A stretch of 64,000 nucleotides of DNA from VRUE01 sp963814915. Its GTDB lineage: Bacteria > Actinomycetota > Thermoleophilia > Solirubrobacterales > 70-9. The notes beneath the pieces were generated by a model. That model was not told the DNA's origin and searched no databases. It was given only the letters and a program-made list of their open reading frames with translations. Location: NCBI GenBank assembly GCA_963814915.1, contig CAWFEI010000005.1, positions 186,001 through 250,000 of the forward strand, read 5' to 3'. Position numbers and translations under genes: made by a program. This document shows positions 15,895-24,763 of the stretch, in pieces (position 1 is the stretch's first letter; every line of letters starts with the position of its first letter).

Positions 15895-16483
15895 AGTCTC
15901 TCTGCGGATCGGCGTCCTTGCGATCCAGGGTGGTTTCGAAGCCCATCTGGAGATGCTGCGCGGGCTCGACGCCGCGGCGAGCGAAGTTCGCGTGCCCGCC
16001 GACCTTGCCGGCCTCGACGGACTGGTGATCCCCGGCGGGGAGAGCACGACGATCGTCAAGGGAATCGAGTCGGCGGGGCTCGAGGAGCCGATCGGCGCGC
16101 ACCATTCGGCCGGCGGGGCGGTGTTCGGGACCTGCGCCGGGATGATCGTCTGCGACGCCGAGCACCTCGGCCTGCTCGACGTGACGGCCCGGCGCAACGC
16201 CTACGGCCGGCAACTGCAGAGCTTCGAGGCGGACCTGGCGATCGAGGGAATCGGTGCTGAGCCGCTGCGCGCGGTCTTCATCCGCGCGCCCTGGATCGAT
16301 CGCTACGGTGGCGGAGTCGAGGTCCTTGCCTCCCACGACGGTCACCCGGTGGCGGTGCGCGAAGGCCGGGTGCTCGCCTGCGCCTTTCACCCCGAGCTGA
16401 CGGAAGATTCGAGGCTGCACGCGCTGTTCATGGCGATAACCACCAGGGCGCGCGGAGACGCGCGGAAGGGAGCGGAGACGTGA
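15887..16483 (+). CDS. pdxT: PLP synthase glutaminase subunit PdxT
   Basis: The class I glutamine amidotransferase partner of PdxS, 198 aa; it hydrolyses glutamine and channels ammonia to PdxS. It shows GVLAIQGGFEAH at the N-terminus, PGGEST (49-54), the nucleophile Cys83 in FGTCAGM, and the His168/Glu170 pair in FHPELTED. It starts with GTG inside the pdxS end (8-bp overlap), and its stop overlaps the aminopeptidase start (GTGA), so all three genes are translationally coupled. Confidence 0.96.
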   Translation: MPEVSLRIGVLAIQGGFEAHLEMLRGLDAAASEVRVPADLAGLDGLVIPGGESTTIVKGIESAGLEEPIGAHHSAGGAVFGTCAGMIVCDAEHLGLLDVTARRNAYGRQLQSFEADLAIEGIGAEPLRAVFIRAPWIDRYGGGVEVLASHDGHPVAVREGRVLACAFHPELTEDSRLHALFMAITTRARGDARKGAET

Positions 16484-17583
16484 GAGACCCCAGAGCGGAG
16501 CGACTGGCGAAGATCCTGGTCGGCTACTCGACCGAGGTGAAGGAGGGCGAGGTCGTTTCGATCGATGGCGAGAGCGCCGCCGCGCCGCTGCTCCTCGCTG
16601 TCTACGAGGAGGTGCTCAAGGCGGGCGCCAACCCGATCATGAACATTTCCCTCGACGGTCAGGGCGCGGCCTACTACAAGCACGCCAGCGACGCTCAGCT
16701 CGAGTGGATATCGCCGACCTCCGAATGGCTGCTCGACAACGTCGACGTGCGGATCGCCGTCGGCGCCTCGACAAACACGCGTGAGCTTTCCGGCGTTCCA
16801 CCGGAGCGTCAGTCGCGCCGTCAGATCGCCACGGGGGAGTTGCTCGGCCGGGCGATGGAGCGCAGCGCCAAGGGCGAGTTCCGCTGGTGCTACACGCTGT
16901 TCCCGACCAACGCCTACGCGTCGGAGGCCGAGATGAGTCTGGCCGACTACGAGGACTTCTACTACGGGGCCTGCCTGGCCGACGACGAAGATCCGCTCAC
17001 CGCCTGGCAACGTGCCTCGTCGGAGACCAGGCGACTCGCCGAATGGATCGAGGGCCACGAGGAGGTTCGGGTCGTTGCGCCCGGGACCGACATCAAGCTG
17101 GGGGTCGCGGAGCGCACCTTCATTCCCTGCGACGGTCGCCACAACATGCCCGACGGCGAGTTCTTCACCGGCCCGATCGAGGATTCGGTCGAGGGCGAGG
17201 TCAGCTTCCACCTGCCGGCGACGATCGGCGGTCGCGAGGTCGCCGGCGTCCACCTGCGTTTCGAGGCCGGCAAGGTCGTCGACGCGAGCGCCGAGCGCGG
17301 CGAGGAGTTCCTGATCGAGCTGCTCGACACCGACCCGGGGGCGCGGCGCCTCGGTGAGCTCGGGATCGGGACCAACTACGCGATCGACCGCGGCACCCGG
17401 GAGGTGCTGCTCGACGAGAAGCTCGGCGGCACCGTCCACATGGCGGTCGGCAAGAGCTATCCCGAGTCGGGCGGCGTCAACGACTCGGCGGTGCACACCG
17501 ACCTGGTCTGCGACCTGCGGCTCGGCGGCAGGCTCGAAGTCGACGGCACGGTGATGCAGGAAGACGGGAAGTTCGTCGTCTAG
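16480..17583 (+). CDS. Aminopeptidase, M29 family (AmpS/PepS-like)
   Basis: A 367-aa metallo-aminopeptidase of family M29, cytoplasmic, releasing N-terminal residues from peptides. Family features are GEVVSIDGE near the N-terminus, PCDGRHNMPDGEFFTGP (about 220-236) with metal-ligand Glu/His residues, and a C-terminal GTVHMAVGKSYPESGG with NDSAVHTD. Length matches the family. The start GTG overlaps the pdxT stop by 4 bp. Coupling of a peptidase to PLP synthase genes has no obvious biochemical reason. Confidence 0.88.
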   Translation: MRDPRAERLAKILVGYSTEVKEGEVVSIDGESAAAPLLLAVYEEVLKAGANPIMNISLDGQGAAYYKHASDAQLEWISPTSEWLLDNVDVRIAVGASTNTRELSGVPPERQSRRQIATGELLGRAMERSAKGEFRWCYTLFPTNAYASEAEMSLADYEDFYYGACLADDEDPLTAWQRASSETRRLAEWIEGHEEVRVVAPGTDIKLGVAERTFIPCDGRHNMPDGEFFTGPIEDSVEGEVSFHLPATIGGREVAGVHLRFEAGKVVDASAERGEEFLIELLDTDPGARRLGELGIGTNYAIDRGTREVLLDEKLGGTVHMAVGKSYPESGGVNDSAVHTDLVCDLRLGGRLEVDGTVMQEDGKFVV

Positions 17584-17585
17584 GC

Positions 17586-18032
17586 CTACTGGTCCGGCAG
17601 GGGGGAGCCGGCGAGGAGGAAGAACCAGGCGACGAAGACGAGGCCGGCGAGTAGCACCGAGCCCATCACCACCGCCTCGATCACGGTGGTGGTGCCGGCC
17701 GCGCCGCCGGTGTCGCGCATACTCCTCAGCCACGCCGCCCGCATCGGAGCCAGCCGGTTGGTGCCGGTGATCCGTTCGTAGAGGGCGTTGAGGCGGCCGA
17801 TCAGCCAGGCGTCGAAGACGATCGTGGCGACGATCCCGACCCCGACCACGGCGTAGGGCCCCTCGGCCGGGAACTGGGTGGTCGCGACCTGGGAGCCGAT
17901 CCATATCCAGCCGACCGGGATCGCCGTCCACAGGGCAAACGCGGCGATCAGCATGAGCACGAAAACGACGCTCGCGGCCAGGCCCCGCAGGGGGGTGGTG
18001 GCACGCGAGTGTGTGGCCGTCTCGGAGGGCAT
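17586..18032 (-). CDS. Small membrane protein of unknown function
   Basis: A 148-aa protein with four predicted membrane segments (about 18-42, 60-80 and two hydrophobic stretches from 112 on) and a basic cytoplasmic loop (RLNALYERITGTNRLAPMRAAW). Not recognised. It converges with the aminopeptidase gene with only 2 bases between and is divergent from yebC. Confidence 0.6.
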   Translation of the reverse strand: MPSETATHSRATTPLRGLAASVVFVLMLIAAFALWTAIPVGWIWIGSQVATTQFPAEGPYAVVGVGIVATIVFDAWLIGRLNALYERITGTNRLAPMRAAWLRSMRDTGGAAGTTTVIEAVVMGSVLLAGLVFVAWFFLLAGSPLPDQ

Positions 18033-18044
18033 CCCCGTAGTTCA

Positions 18045-18050
18045 TAGAAT
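18045..18050 (+). promoter_or_regulatory. TAGAAT -10-like box before yebC
   Basis: TAGAAT ends 8 nt before the yebC ATG; no Shine-Dalgarno sequence intervenes, suggesting leaderless transcription. Confidence 0.45.
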
Positions 18051-18058
18051 GGCAAACG

Positions 18059-18808
18059 ATGTCCGGGCACTCGAAGTGGTCTTCGATCAAACACAAGAAG
18101 GGCGCCGCCGACGCCAAACGCGGCAAGCTCTTCACCAAGCTGGCGCGCGCGATAACCGTTGCGGCGCGCGACGGTGGCGGCGATCCCGACGGGAACGCGG
18201 CGCTGGCAACCGCGATTCAGAAGGCGCGGGACGCCTCGATGCCCAAGGACAACATCCAGCGGGCGGTCGACCGCGGCACCGGAGCCGGAGGCGACGCGGA
18301 GGCGATCGAACGGGTCGTCTTCGAGGGCTATGGGCCGGCAGGCGTCGCGGTCTTGGTCGAGGCGCTGACCGATAACCGCAACCGGACCAGCGCCGAAGTC
18401 CGCCATGCCTTCAGCAAACACAACGGCAGCCTCGGCGAGCCGGGCTCGGTTGCCTGGATTTTCGAGAAACGCGGCGTGCTCACGGTCGACGGCGGCCGCT
18501 ACGGGGAGGACGACCTGATCGCGGCGATCGACGCGGGCGCCGAGGACGTGCGCGAGGACGGCGACCTGGTGCGCGTGCTCTGCGATCCGGCGAGCCTGGG
18601 CGCGGTGCGCGACGCGCTCGAGTCGTCGGGGGTGGAGATCCAGTCGGCCGACGTGGCGATGGAGCCGAAGAGCACGGTCGAGGTCAAGGGCAACGAGGCG
18701 AAGTCTCTACTGGGCCTGATCGAAGCGCTGGAAGACGACGACGACGTCAACGAGGTCCACGCCAATTTCGACATCCCCGACGAGGTGCTTCAGCAGCTCG
18801 CGGCCTGA
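18059..18808 (+). CDS. yebC: YebC/PmpR-family protein
   Basis: A 249-aa member of the YebC/TACO1 family. The N-terminus MSGHSKWSSIKHKKGAADAK is diagnostic and DNIQRAVDRGTG and FEGYGPAGVA follow. Family members act as DNA-binding regulators or help ribosomes through difficult sequences; which applies here cannot be said. Placement just upstream of ruvC-ruvA-ruvB is a widely conserved bacterial arrangement. Confidence 0.96.
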   Translation: MSGHSKWSSIKHKKGAADAKRGKLFTKLARAITVAARDGGGDPDGNAALATAIQKARDASMPKDNIQRAVDRGTGAGGDAEAIERVVFEGYGPAGVAVLVEALTDNRNRTSAEVRHAFSKHNGSLGEPGSVAWIFEKRGVLTVDGGRYGEDDLIAAIDAGAEDVREDGDLVRVLCDPASLGAVRDALESSGVEIQSADVAMEPKSTVEVKGNEAKSLLGLIEALEDDDDVNEVHANFDIPDEVLQQLAA

Positions 18809-18885
18809 GGGCGCCTGACGCGGCGCTCTGGCTCGGTCAGCCGCCCTCGGGAAGGCATCCGACATGTCGCCCAGAATCACTTCCC

Positions 18886-19398
18886 ATGCAAGTCGTGATG
18901 GGGATCGACCCGGGCGCCGCCAACCTTGGCTTCGGCATCGTCCGGGTCGAGGGCAATCGCATGGTTGCGCTCGACGGCGGCGTCGTCGAGACGAGCGCCG
19001 AGCTGCCGATGGAGCGCCGCCTGCAGCGAATCCACACAGAGTTGAGCGAGCTGCTCGCCTGGCACGAGCCCGCGGCGCTGGCGATCGAGGACGTCTTCTT
19101 TGGCAAGAACGTGCGCAGTGCGATGGCCGTCGGCCAGGCCAGCGGCGTGGCGATGCTGGCCGCAGCGCAGGCCGGGATCGGCTGTACCGCCTACACGCCG
19201 CAGGCGATCAAGATGGCCGTCTGCGGCAGCGGCGCCGCCGATAAGAAGCAGGTGCAGCGGATGGTCGCGACCCTGCTCGGCCTGCCCGAGCTGCCGACGC
19301 CGGACCACGCGGCCGACGCGCTCGCGGTGGCAATCTGCCACTGCGGTGGCGCCGGGCGTCGCCAGGCGACGGAGCTGGCCCAGGGGGCGGCGCAGTGA
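18886..19398 (+). CDS. ruvC: Holliday junction resolvase RuvC
   Basis: The endonuclease that resolves four-way junctions with RuvAB. 170 aa. Catalytic acids: Asp8 (MGIDPG), Glu68 (AIEDVFFGKN), Asp140 and Asp144 (TPDHAADALA). The start ATG has a CAGAAT box 8 bases upstream and no ribosome binding site. The last codon overlaps ruvA by 4 bp, giving a coupled ruvCAB operon. Confidence 0.97.
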   Translation: MQVVMGIDPGAANLGFGIVRVEGNRMVALDGGVVETSAELPMERRLQRIHTELSELLAWHEPAALAIEDVFFGKNVRSAMAVGQASGVAMLAAAQAGIGCTAYTPQAIKMAVCGSGAADKKQVQRMVATLLGLPELPTPDHAADALAVAICHCGGAGRRQATELAQGAAQ

Positions 19399-19988
19399 TC
19401 GCCGCCGTGCGCGGCGAGGTGATGGTGCGCCGGCCGGACCACGTCGTGATCGACGCCGGCGGTGTCGGCTACCGGCTGACCGTGTCCGCCGAAACCCTCA
19501 AGGCCGTGCCGGCAACCGGCCGCGAGGCCTTCCTCCACTCCGAGCTGGTCTCCCGCGAGGACTCACTGGCGCTCTTCGGCTTCGCCTCCGAGGAGGAGCG
19601 CGACCTTTTCGGCCAGCTCGTCTCGGTCAGTGGAGTCGGGCCGAAAGTCGCGATTGCTGTCCTCTCGGGCGGGCCGGCGCGCGAGCTGTTGCGGGCGATC
19701 GCGGCTGGCGACGCGAAGCGCTTCCAGGCGGCGCCTGGGATCGGAAAGCGCACGGCCGAGCGGATCATCGTCGAGCTGCGCGAGAAGGTAACCGGCGCGC
19801 TTGAGGAAGAAGTCGCGCTCGCCGCCGAGGACGACAGCGACCCGCGCTCGCTGGCCCGCGACGGCCTTGTCAACCTCGGCTACGCGCCGCTGGAGGCTGA
19901 GCAGCTGCTCGAAGGAGTCGACGGCGGCGACGCCGAGAAGCTCCTGGCATCGGCGCTGCGCAAGGCCGGCGGGCGGAAGGCCGCATGA
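19395..19988 (+). CDS. ruvA: Holliday junction DNA helicase subunit RuvA
   Basis: The junction-binding tetramer that loads RuvB. 197 aa. N-terminal OB-fold (MIAAVRGEV...), then two helix-hairpin-helix motifs (SVSGVGPKVAIAVLSG and APGIGKRTAERIIVELREK), and a C-terminal RuvB-binding domain (NLGYAPLEAEQLL). The GTG start overlaps ruvC and the stop overlaps ruvB, both by 4 bp. Confidence 0.97.
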   Translation: MIAAVRGEVMVRRPDHVVIDAGGVGYRLTVSAETLKAVPATGREAFLHSELVSREDSLALFGFASEEERDLFGQLVSVSGVGPKVAIAVLSGGPARELLRAIAAGDAKRFQAAPGIGKRTAERIIVELREKVTGALEEEVALAAEDDSDPRSLARDGLVNLGYAPLEAEQLLEGVDGGDAEKLLASALRKAGGRKAA

Positions 19989-21058
19989 CGGAAAAGCGAA
20001 TTCGCACCCCGGGTATCGACGACGAGCCGGTGCTGGTCGATGCTGAGATCCGCGTCCACGACGCCAACGCCGATACCCCCGACGAGGACCTCGACCGCTC
20101 GCTGCGCCCGCCCAGCCTCGCCGACTTCGTCAATCAGGAGCAGGCAACCGAACAGCTGGCGATCTTCATCGAGGCGGCGCGGCGGCGCGGCGAGCCCCTC
20201 GACCACGTGCTACTGGCGGGGCCGCCCGGGTTGGGCAAGACCTCGCTCGCCCACATCGTTGCCGCCGAGATGGAGGTGGAGCTGGTGCAGACCGCCGGCC
20301 CGGCCCTGGAGCGCAAGGCCGACATCGCCTCTTTCCTCACCGCCTTGGAGCCGGGCAGCGTCTTCTTCATCGACGAGATACACCGCCTCGGCCGCGCCGT
20401 GGAGGAGACGCTCTACCCCGCGATGGAGGACGGCGAGCTGCCGGTCGTGCTCGGCCAGGGCGCCGGCGCCCGCACCGTGACACTGCCGCTGCCGCCTTTC
20501 ACCCTTGTCGGCGCGACGACCCGGGCCGGTCTGCTGACGACGCCGCTGCGCGACCGCTTCGGCGTCTGCCACCGGCTCGAGCACTACAGCCCTGAGCACC
20601 TGGCTCAGATCCTCGAGCGCTCGGCCGGGATCCTCGAGGTCGAGATCGACGCGGCTGGCGCGCACACGATCGCCGGCCGCTCGCGCGGTACGCCGAGGGT
20701 CGCCAACAGACTGCTCAAGCGGGTGCGCGACTTCGCCCAGGTGAAGGGCAGCGGTCGGGTCGATGCGGAGGTCGCGGCGGCGGGCCTTGAAATGCTTGAG
20801 GTCGACGCCGGGGGCCTCGACCGCAGCGACCGCAACCTGCTCGACACTATCGCCGGCAAGTTCTCGGGAGGCCCAGTGGGGCTCTCGACGCTCGCCGTCG
20901 CGATCGGCGAGGAGCAGGACACGATCGAGGACGTTCTCGAGCCCTATCTGCTCCAACAGGGCTTGTTGAAGCGCACTCCGCGGGGTCGCGTATTGACCGA
21001 GCGGGCCTATGAGCACCTCGGTCTGCCGCTACCCAAGAAAGCGCACAGCCTGTTCTGA
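19985..21058 (+). CDS. ruvB: Holliday junction branch migration ATPase RuvB
   Basis: The AAA+ motor of branch migration, 357 aa. Walker A GPPGLGKT (79-86), Walker B FFIDEIH with Asp130-Glu131, sensor 1 VGATTRAG, arginine finger region TPLRDRFG, and a winged-helix C-terminus (TPRGRVLTERAYEHL). The first ~40 residues form a slightly longer acidic leader than in many RuvB proteins. It is the last of the ruv genes; a PAS/zinc-ribbon gene follows after 27 bases. Confidence 0.97.
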   Translation: MTEKRIRTPGIDDEPVLVDAEIRVHDANADTPDEDLDRSLRPPSLADFVNQEQATEQLAIFIEAARRRGEPLDHVLLAGPPGLGKTSLAHIVAAEMEVELVQTAGPALERKADIASFLTALEPGSVFFIDEIHRLGRAVEETLYPAMEDGELPVVLGQGAGARTVTLPLPPFTLVGATTRAGLLTTPLRDRFGVCHRLEHYSPEHLAQILERSAGILEVEIDAAGAHTIAGRSRGTPRVANRLLKRVRDFAQVKGSGRVDAEVAAAGLEMLEVDAGGLDRSDRNLLDTIAGKFSGGPVGLSTLAVAIGEEQDTIEDVLEPYLLQQGLLKRTPRGRVLTERAYEHLGLPLPKKAHSLF

Positions 21059-21085
21059 GCACAGGCTCAGTAACCTGGGCGGGGG

Positions 21086-21541
21086 ATGCCTTTCTTCATC
21101 TGCCCCAACTGCGGGAACCGAGAGCTGAGCGCCGACCGGACGGCGGGATTCAGCGCGCGCCCGAAGGGCTGCTCGAAATGCGGTTTTGGCTTCGTCTTCG
21201 AGCTGCTTGACGACTACTACCCGGCGCCCAACGCGGCCTTCTTTGTCTGCGACCAGCAGGCGCGGGTGATCGACGCCGGGCGGGGCAGCTTCGAGCTGAC
21301 CGGGCTGACCGACGAGGATGTGATCGGCCGTCCGGTCAAAGAAGTCCTCGGCCTGCAGTGGGTTCAGGACGGTGGGAACGGCGACCCGATCGAAACCTCC
21401 CTGGAGTGGGGGGTGCGCTCGCTCGGCAAAAAGGTCTCGGTGAATGCCGAGGGCGATCTGCCCGCCGAAGCCGTCGCCGACGTCTTCCCGGCCTACGACG
21501 ACGACGGCGGCCTGCTGATCGTCCTGACGCCGGAGGGTTGA
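21086..21541 (+). CDS. Zinc-ribbon plus PAS-like domain protein
   Basis: A 151-aa soluble protein. The N-terminus has CPNC and CSKC about 25 residues apart (Cys6, Cys9, Cys30, Cys33), a zinc ribbon. From about 45 on the sequence reads like a PAS domain: PAPNAAFFVCDQQARVIDAG, then LTGLTDEDVIGRPVKEVLG. The role is unknown; it may sense a ligand or redox state. It sits between ruvB and secDF with 27 and 4 bases of spacing, so probably in the same transcript, although a TAACCT box 9 nt before its ATG could also start a transcript here. Confidence 0.7.
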   Translation: MPFFICPNCGNRELSADRTAGFSARPKGCSKCGFGFVFELLDDYYPAPNAAFFVCDQQARVIDAGRGSFELTGLTDEDVIGRPVKEVLGLQWVQDGGNGDPIETSLEWGVRSLGKKVSVNAEGDLPAEAVADVFPAYDDDGGLLIVLTPEG

Positions 21542-21545
21542 GCGG

Positions 21546-24455
21546 ATGAACCGCCGCAGAAATGCCTTCGTCCTGCTCTTCGTGCTGGCCCTGATAGCGG
21601 TCTCGGCGCTGGTCGTCGCGACCAAGTCGACCAAGCTCGGCCTCGACCTCAAGGGCGGCGTCCAGCTCGTCTACCAGGGGACGCCGACCGGCGCTGTGAA
21701 GGAAGTCAGCGGCGAAGACATCGAACGATCGATCGAAATCGTTCGCGAGCGAATCGACAAGCTCGGCGTCTCCGAGCCCGAGGTTTCGCGCTTGGGCACG
21801 ACGGAGATCTCGGTCAGCCTGCCGGACGTGACCAACGCCCAGCGGGCGATTGAACAGGTCGGAACGACTGCGCAGCTGCAGTTCTACGACTGGGAACCGA
21901 ACCTGATCGGCCGCGAGAAGGCGATCGGCGGCGTGCCGGGCGCGGAACCGCCGGCGAATGCGATCAAAGCGGCAAACAAGGAATGGAAAGCCGCCGGTCG
22001 CAGCACGACCAAACAGGAAAACAAACAGCTGATCTTCGCGGGCGCCTACCCGAATGCCTACGGCGCCGTCAGCCTCGGCGCCGAACAGAAGCCGGTCCCG
22101 GACTGCACGAGCTGCTCGACGACCAAACCGCGCTACTACCTGTTCTCGGCCGACGGTAAGCACAAGCTGCTCGCCGGGCCCGAGTTCAACGAAGAAGACC
22201 TCTACATCTCGGCGACCGGGCGCAAACGGGCGCACAAGGGGATCGTCAAAAAGGTCCCGGCCGGGACGGTCGTCGTCTCCGAGCAGCCGACCGACTCGAG
22301 CGGGACGACCGTCGACGGGATCGAGAACGCTGGCTGGTACGCGATCAAGGACAACCCAGCGCTCTCGGGCACCGACATCACGAACCCGAAGCAGGAATTC
22401 GACGAACTCCAGCAACCCAACGTCACCTTCAGCTTCACCGACAAGGGCCGCAAGGCCTTCCAGGACGTCACCCGCCAAATCGCCCAGCGCGGCCAGGCGC
22501 GGGCGATCGGGCCGGCCTCCGGCGAACAGGCCGAAGCGCTCTCCGGCCATTTCGCCGTCGTTCTCGACAACGAAGTCAAGACCCGGCCGATTATCAACTT
22601 CGCCCAGAACCCCGACGGGATCGACGGCCGCACCGGCGCCCAGATCTCCGGCGGCTTCAACAGCATCACCGAAGCGCAGGACCTGGCGACCTTCTTGCAG
22701 ATCGGCGCCCTGCCGATCAACCTCAAGCTGATCAGCCAGACGCAGGTCTCGGCGACGCTCGGCAGCCAGGCCCTCAACGCCGGGATCAAGGCCGGTGTGA
22801 TCGGCCTCGCCCTGGTCGTCATCTTCCTGCTGCTCTTCTACCGCGTGCTGGGCCTGATCGCGGTCCTGGCGCTCGGCGCCTACGGGGTCATCTTCTTCGC
22901 CCTGATCAAACTGATCCCGATCACGCTGACCCTGCCGGGCATCGCCGGCCTGGTCCTGACCATCGGGGTCACCGCGGACTCCAACATCGTCATCTTCGAG
23001 CGGATCAAGGAGGAGGTGCGCGCCGGGAGACCCATGGCGAGCGCGATCGCCGCCGGCTATCGGCGCGGGATCGGCACGATCATCGACGCCAACGTCGTCA
23101 CCCTGCTGACCGCATTCATCCTCTTCGTGCTGGCGACGGCGGGCGTCAAGGGCTTCGCCTTCGTGCTCGGCGTCGGCACGATCGTCTCCCTGCTGACCGC
23201 GGTCGTCTTCACCCAGGCCCTGCTGCTGAGCATGAGTCGCTCGCGGTTCCTGCGCTCGCCCAGCGTGCTCGGCGCCTCCAAGGAGCGGATGCGCTGGCAC
23301 TTCGACTTCATGGGGGCCAGCCGCTGGTTCTTCTCGGTCTCCGGCATGATCTTGATCGTCGGCGCGCTTGCCCTGGCGACGCAGCAGCTCAACTTCGGCA
23401 TCGACTTCGAGTCGGGCACGCGGATCAAGGTCGCGCTGACCAAGTCGACCGACGAGGAAGGGGTGCGTGACGCGCTCGACGCGGCCGGGATCTCCAGCGA
23501 GTCGATCCAGCAGGTCTCCGATCCCGAATTCGGCGACAACGTCTTCCAGATCCAGGCCCGCGAGCTGGGCCCGAGCCAGGTCTCGAAGGCACAGGGCGCG
23601 CTCGACTCCGAATACGGAGTGGTCGCCAACGGATTCGACAGCACCAGCGTCGGCCCGACCTTCGGCCAGCAGGTGGCCGATAGCGCGCTCAAGGCGCTGA
23701 TCTTCTCGCTGTTGGTGATCTGCGCCTACGTCGCCTTCCGCTTCGACCCCAAGTTCGCGGTGCCGGTGCTGATCGCGATCTTCCACGACATCCTGATCAC
23801 GGGTGGCGTCTACTCGCTGACCGGAAAAGAGGTGACGAGCGGGACGGTCGCCGCCTTCCTGACCATTTTGGGTTACTCGCTCTACGACACGATCATCGTC
23901 TTCGACCGAATACGCGAGAACCTGCCGCGGATGCCGCGGGCGGCGTTCTCGCAGATCGTCAACCGCTCGATGAGCGAGGTTCTGACCCGCTCGCTGGCGA
24001 CCAGCTTCACGACGCTGCTCGCCGTCGTCTCGCTCTTGATCTTCGGTGGCGCGACCCTGCAGGACTTCGCCTTCGCGATGCTGGTCGGGATCGTCTCGGG
24101 TACGTATTCGTCGATCTTCATCGCCTCGCCCGTGCTGACCGCGTGGAAGGAACGCGAGCCCGGCTTCGCCCGCAGGCGCGAACGAATCGCTGAGATCGAC
24201 GGCACCGTCCCGGCCTTCGCCGACGACGTCGCCTTGGCCAAGCTGAGCGACGACGAGCAGACCGACGCGGAGATCGAGGCTGAGCTGGCTCCGGTCACGG
24301 TCGCCGACGCTCCGGCGGAGACCGGCAACGGCGGCGACCCGGCCGGCGCCGAAGGCTCGGTCGAGCCTGACCCGGCGGCGGCGCAGCGGCGCGAGCGCGA
24401 CGAGCGCCGCCGCGAACGGCGCAAACAGCGCCGCAAACACGGGAGGAACAGGTAG
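21546..24455 (+). CDS. secDF: Protein translocase accessory subunit, SecD-SecF fusion
   Basis: A 969-aa fused SecDF, an RND-type membrane protein that uses the proton motive force to pull secreted proteins out of SecYEG. SecD part: membrane segment 1 (7-27), DLKGGVQLVYQG, a large periplasmic domain, and a transmembrane block with DSNIVIFERIKEE near 478. SecF part begins near 580 (HFDFMGASRWFF), with FGIDFESGTRI and DTIIVFDRIRENL near 780. A long charged tail (about 870-969) ends in an Arg/Lys-rich stretch. Many actinobacteria have separate secD and secF, so the fusion is notable. The ATG is 4 bases after the PAS gene. Confidence 0.96.
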   Translation: MNRRRNAFVLLFVLALIAVSALVVATKSTKLGLDLKGGVQLVYQGTPTGAVKEVSGEDIERSIEIVRERIDKLGVSEPEVSRLGTTEISVSLPDVTNAQRAIEQVGTTAQLQFYDWEPNLIGREKAIGGVPGAEPPANAIKAANKEWKAAGRSTTKQENKQLIFAGAYPNAYGAVSLGAEQKPVPDCTSCSTTKPRYYLFSADGKHKLLAGPEFNEEDLYISATGRKRAHKGIVKKVPAGTVVVSEQPTDSSGTTVDGIENAGWYAIKDNPALSGTDITNPKQEFDELQQPNVTFSFTDKGRKAFQDVTRQIAQRGQARAIGPASGEQAEALSGHFAVVLDNEVKTRPIINFAQNPDGIDGRTGAQISGGFNSITEAQDLATFLQIGALPINLKLISQTQVSATLGSQALNAGIKAGVIGLALVVIFLLLFYRVLGLIAVLALGAYGVIFFALIKLIPITLTLPGIAGLVLTIGVTADSNIVIFERIKEEVRAGRPMASAIAAGYRRGIGTIIDANVVTLLTAFILFVLATAGVKGFAFVLGVGTIVSLLTAVVFTQALLLSMSRSRFLRSPSVLGASKERMRWHFDFMGASRWFFSVSGMILIVGALALATQQLNFGIDFESGTRIKVALTKSTDEEGVRDALDAAGISSESIQQVSDPEFGDNVFQIQARELGPSQVSKAQGALDSEYGVVANGFDSTSVGPTFGQQVADSALKALIFSLLVICAYVAFRFDPKFAVPVLIAIFHDILITGGVYSLTGKEVTSGTVAAFLTILGYSLYDTIIVFDRIRENLPRMPRAAFSQIVNRSMSEVLTRSLATSFTTLLAVVSLLIFGGATLQDFAFAMLVGIVSGTYSSIFIASPVLTAWKEREPGFARRRERIAEIDGTVPAFADDVALAKLSDDEQTDAEIEAELAPVTVADAPAETGNGGDPAGAEGSVEPDPAAAQRRERDERRRERRKQRRKHGRNR

Positions 24456-24457
24456 CG

Positions 24458-24721
24458 ATGGCTCTGATCGTCTGGTTCACGATGGGGATCGCCCTCTGGC
24501 ACTTCACCGTCTTCCTGCCGGACCGCTTCTGGCAGGGGATCGTCGGCGCCTTCCTCGGCGCCACGATCGGCGCGGTCCTCTTCGGCGCGATCGTCGAGGT
24601 CGCTTCCGGCCGCGGCCTCGGCACGACCGACATCGCAACCGCGTTGACGGCGATTCCCGGGGTCGCGATCGGGCTCGCGATCGTCTGGGCGATCGGCGTT
24701 CGCTCGGAACAAGCGGCCTGA
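24458..24721 (+). CDS. Small membrane protein
   Basis: An 87-aa hydrophobic protein with three predicted membrane segments, a Gly/Ala-rich middle (GAFLGATIGAVLFGAIVEVA) resembling small Gly-zipper membrane proteins, and a short tail. It starts 2 bases after the secDF stop, so it is co-transcribed with it. Function unknown; a role at the translocon is only suggested by position. Confidence 0.65.
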   Translation: MALIVWFTMGIALWHFTVFLPDRFWQGIVGAFLGATIGAVLFGAIVEVASGRGLGTTDIATALTAIPGVAIGLAIVWAIGVRSEQAA

Positions 24722-24751
24722 TTCGCGCCGAAATCCGTCCCGGGCGCTTCC

Positions 24752-24757
24752 TAGCCT
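24752..24757 (+). promoter_or_regulatory. TAGCCT -10-like box before recJ
   Basis: TAGCCT ends 6 nt before the recJ ATG, with no ribosome binding site between; weaker than the others of this set. Confidence 0.3.
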
Positions 24758-24763
24758 GCCCGT

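Noticed and set aside
21336..24440. Very long open frame (over 1000 codons) antisense to secDF
   Set aside because: Its composition is Asp/Arg/Gly-rich with no domain, as expected for the antisense of a high-GC gene; the sense frame is clearly SecDF.
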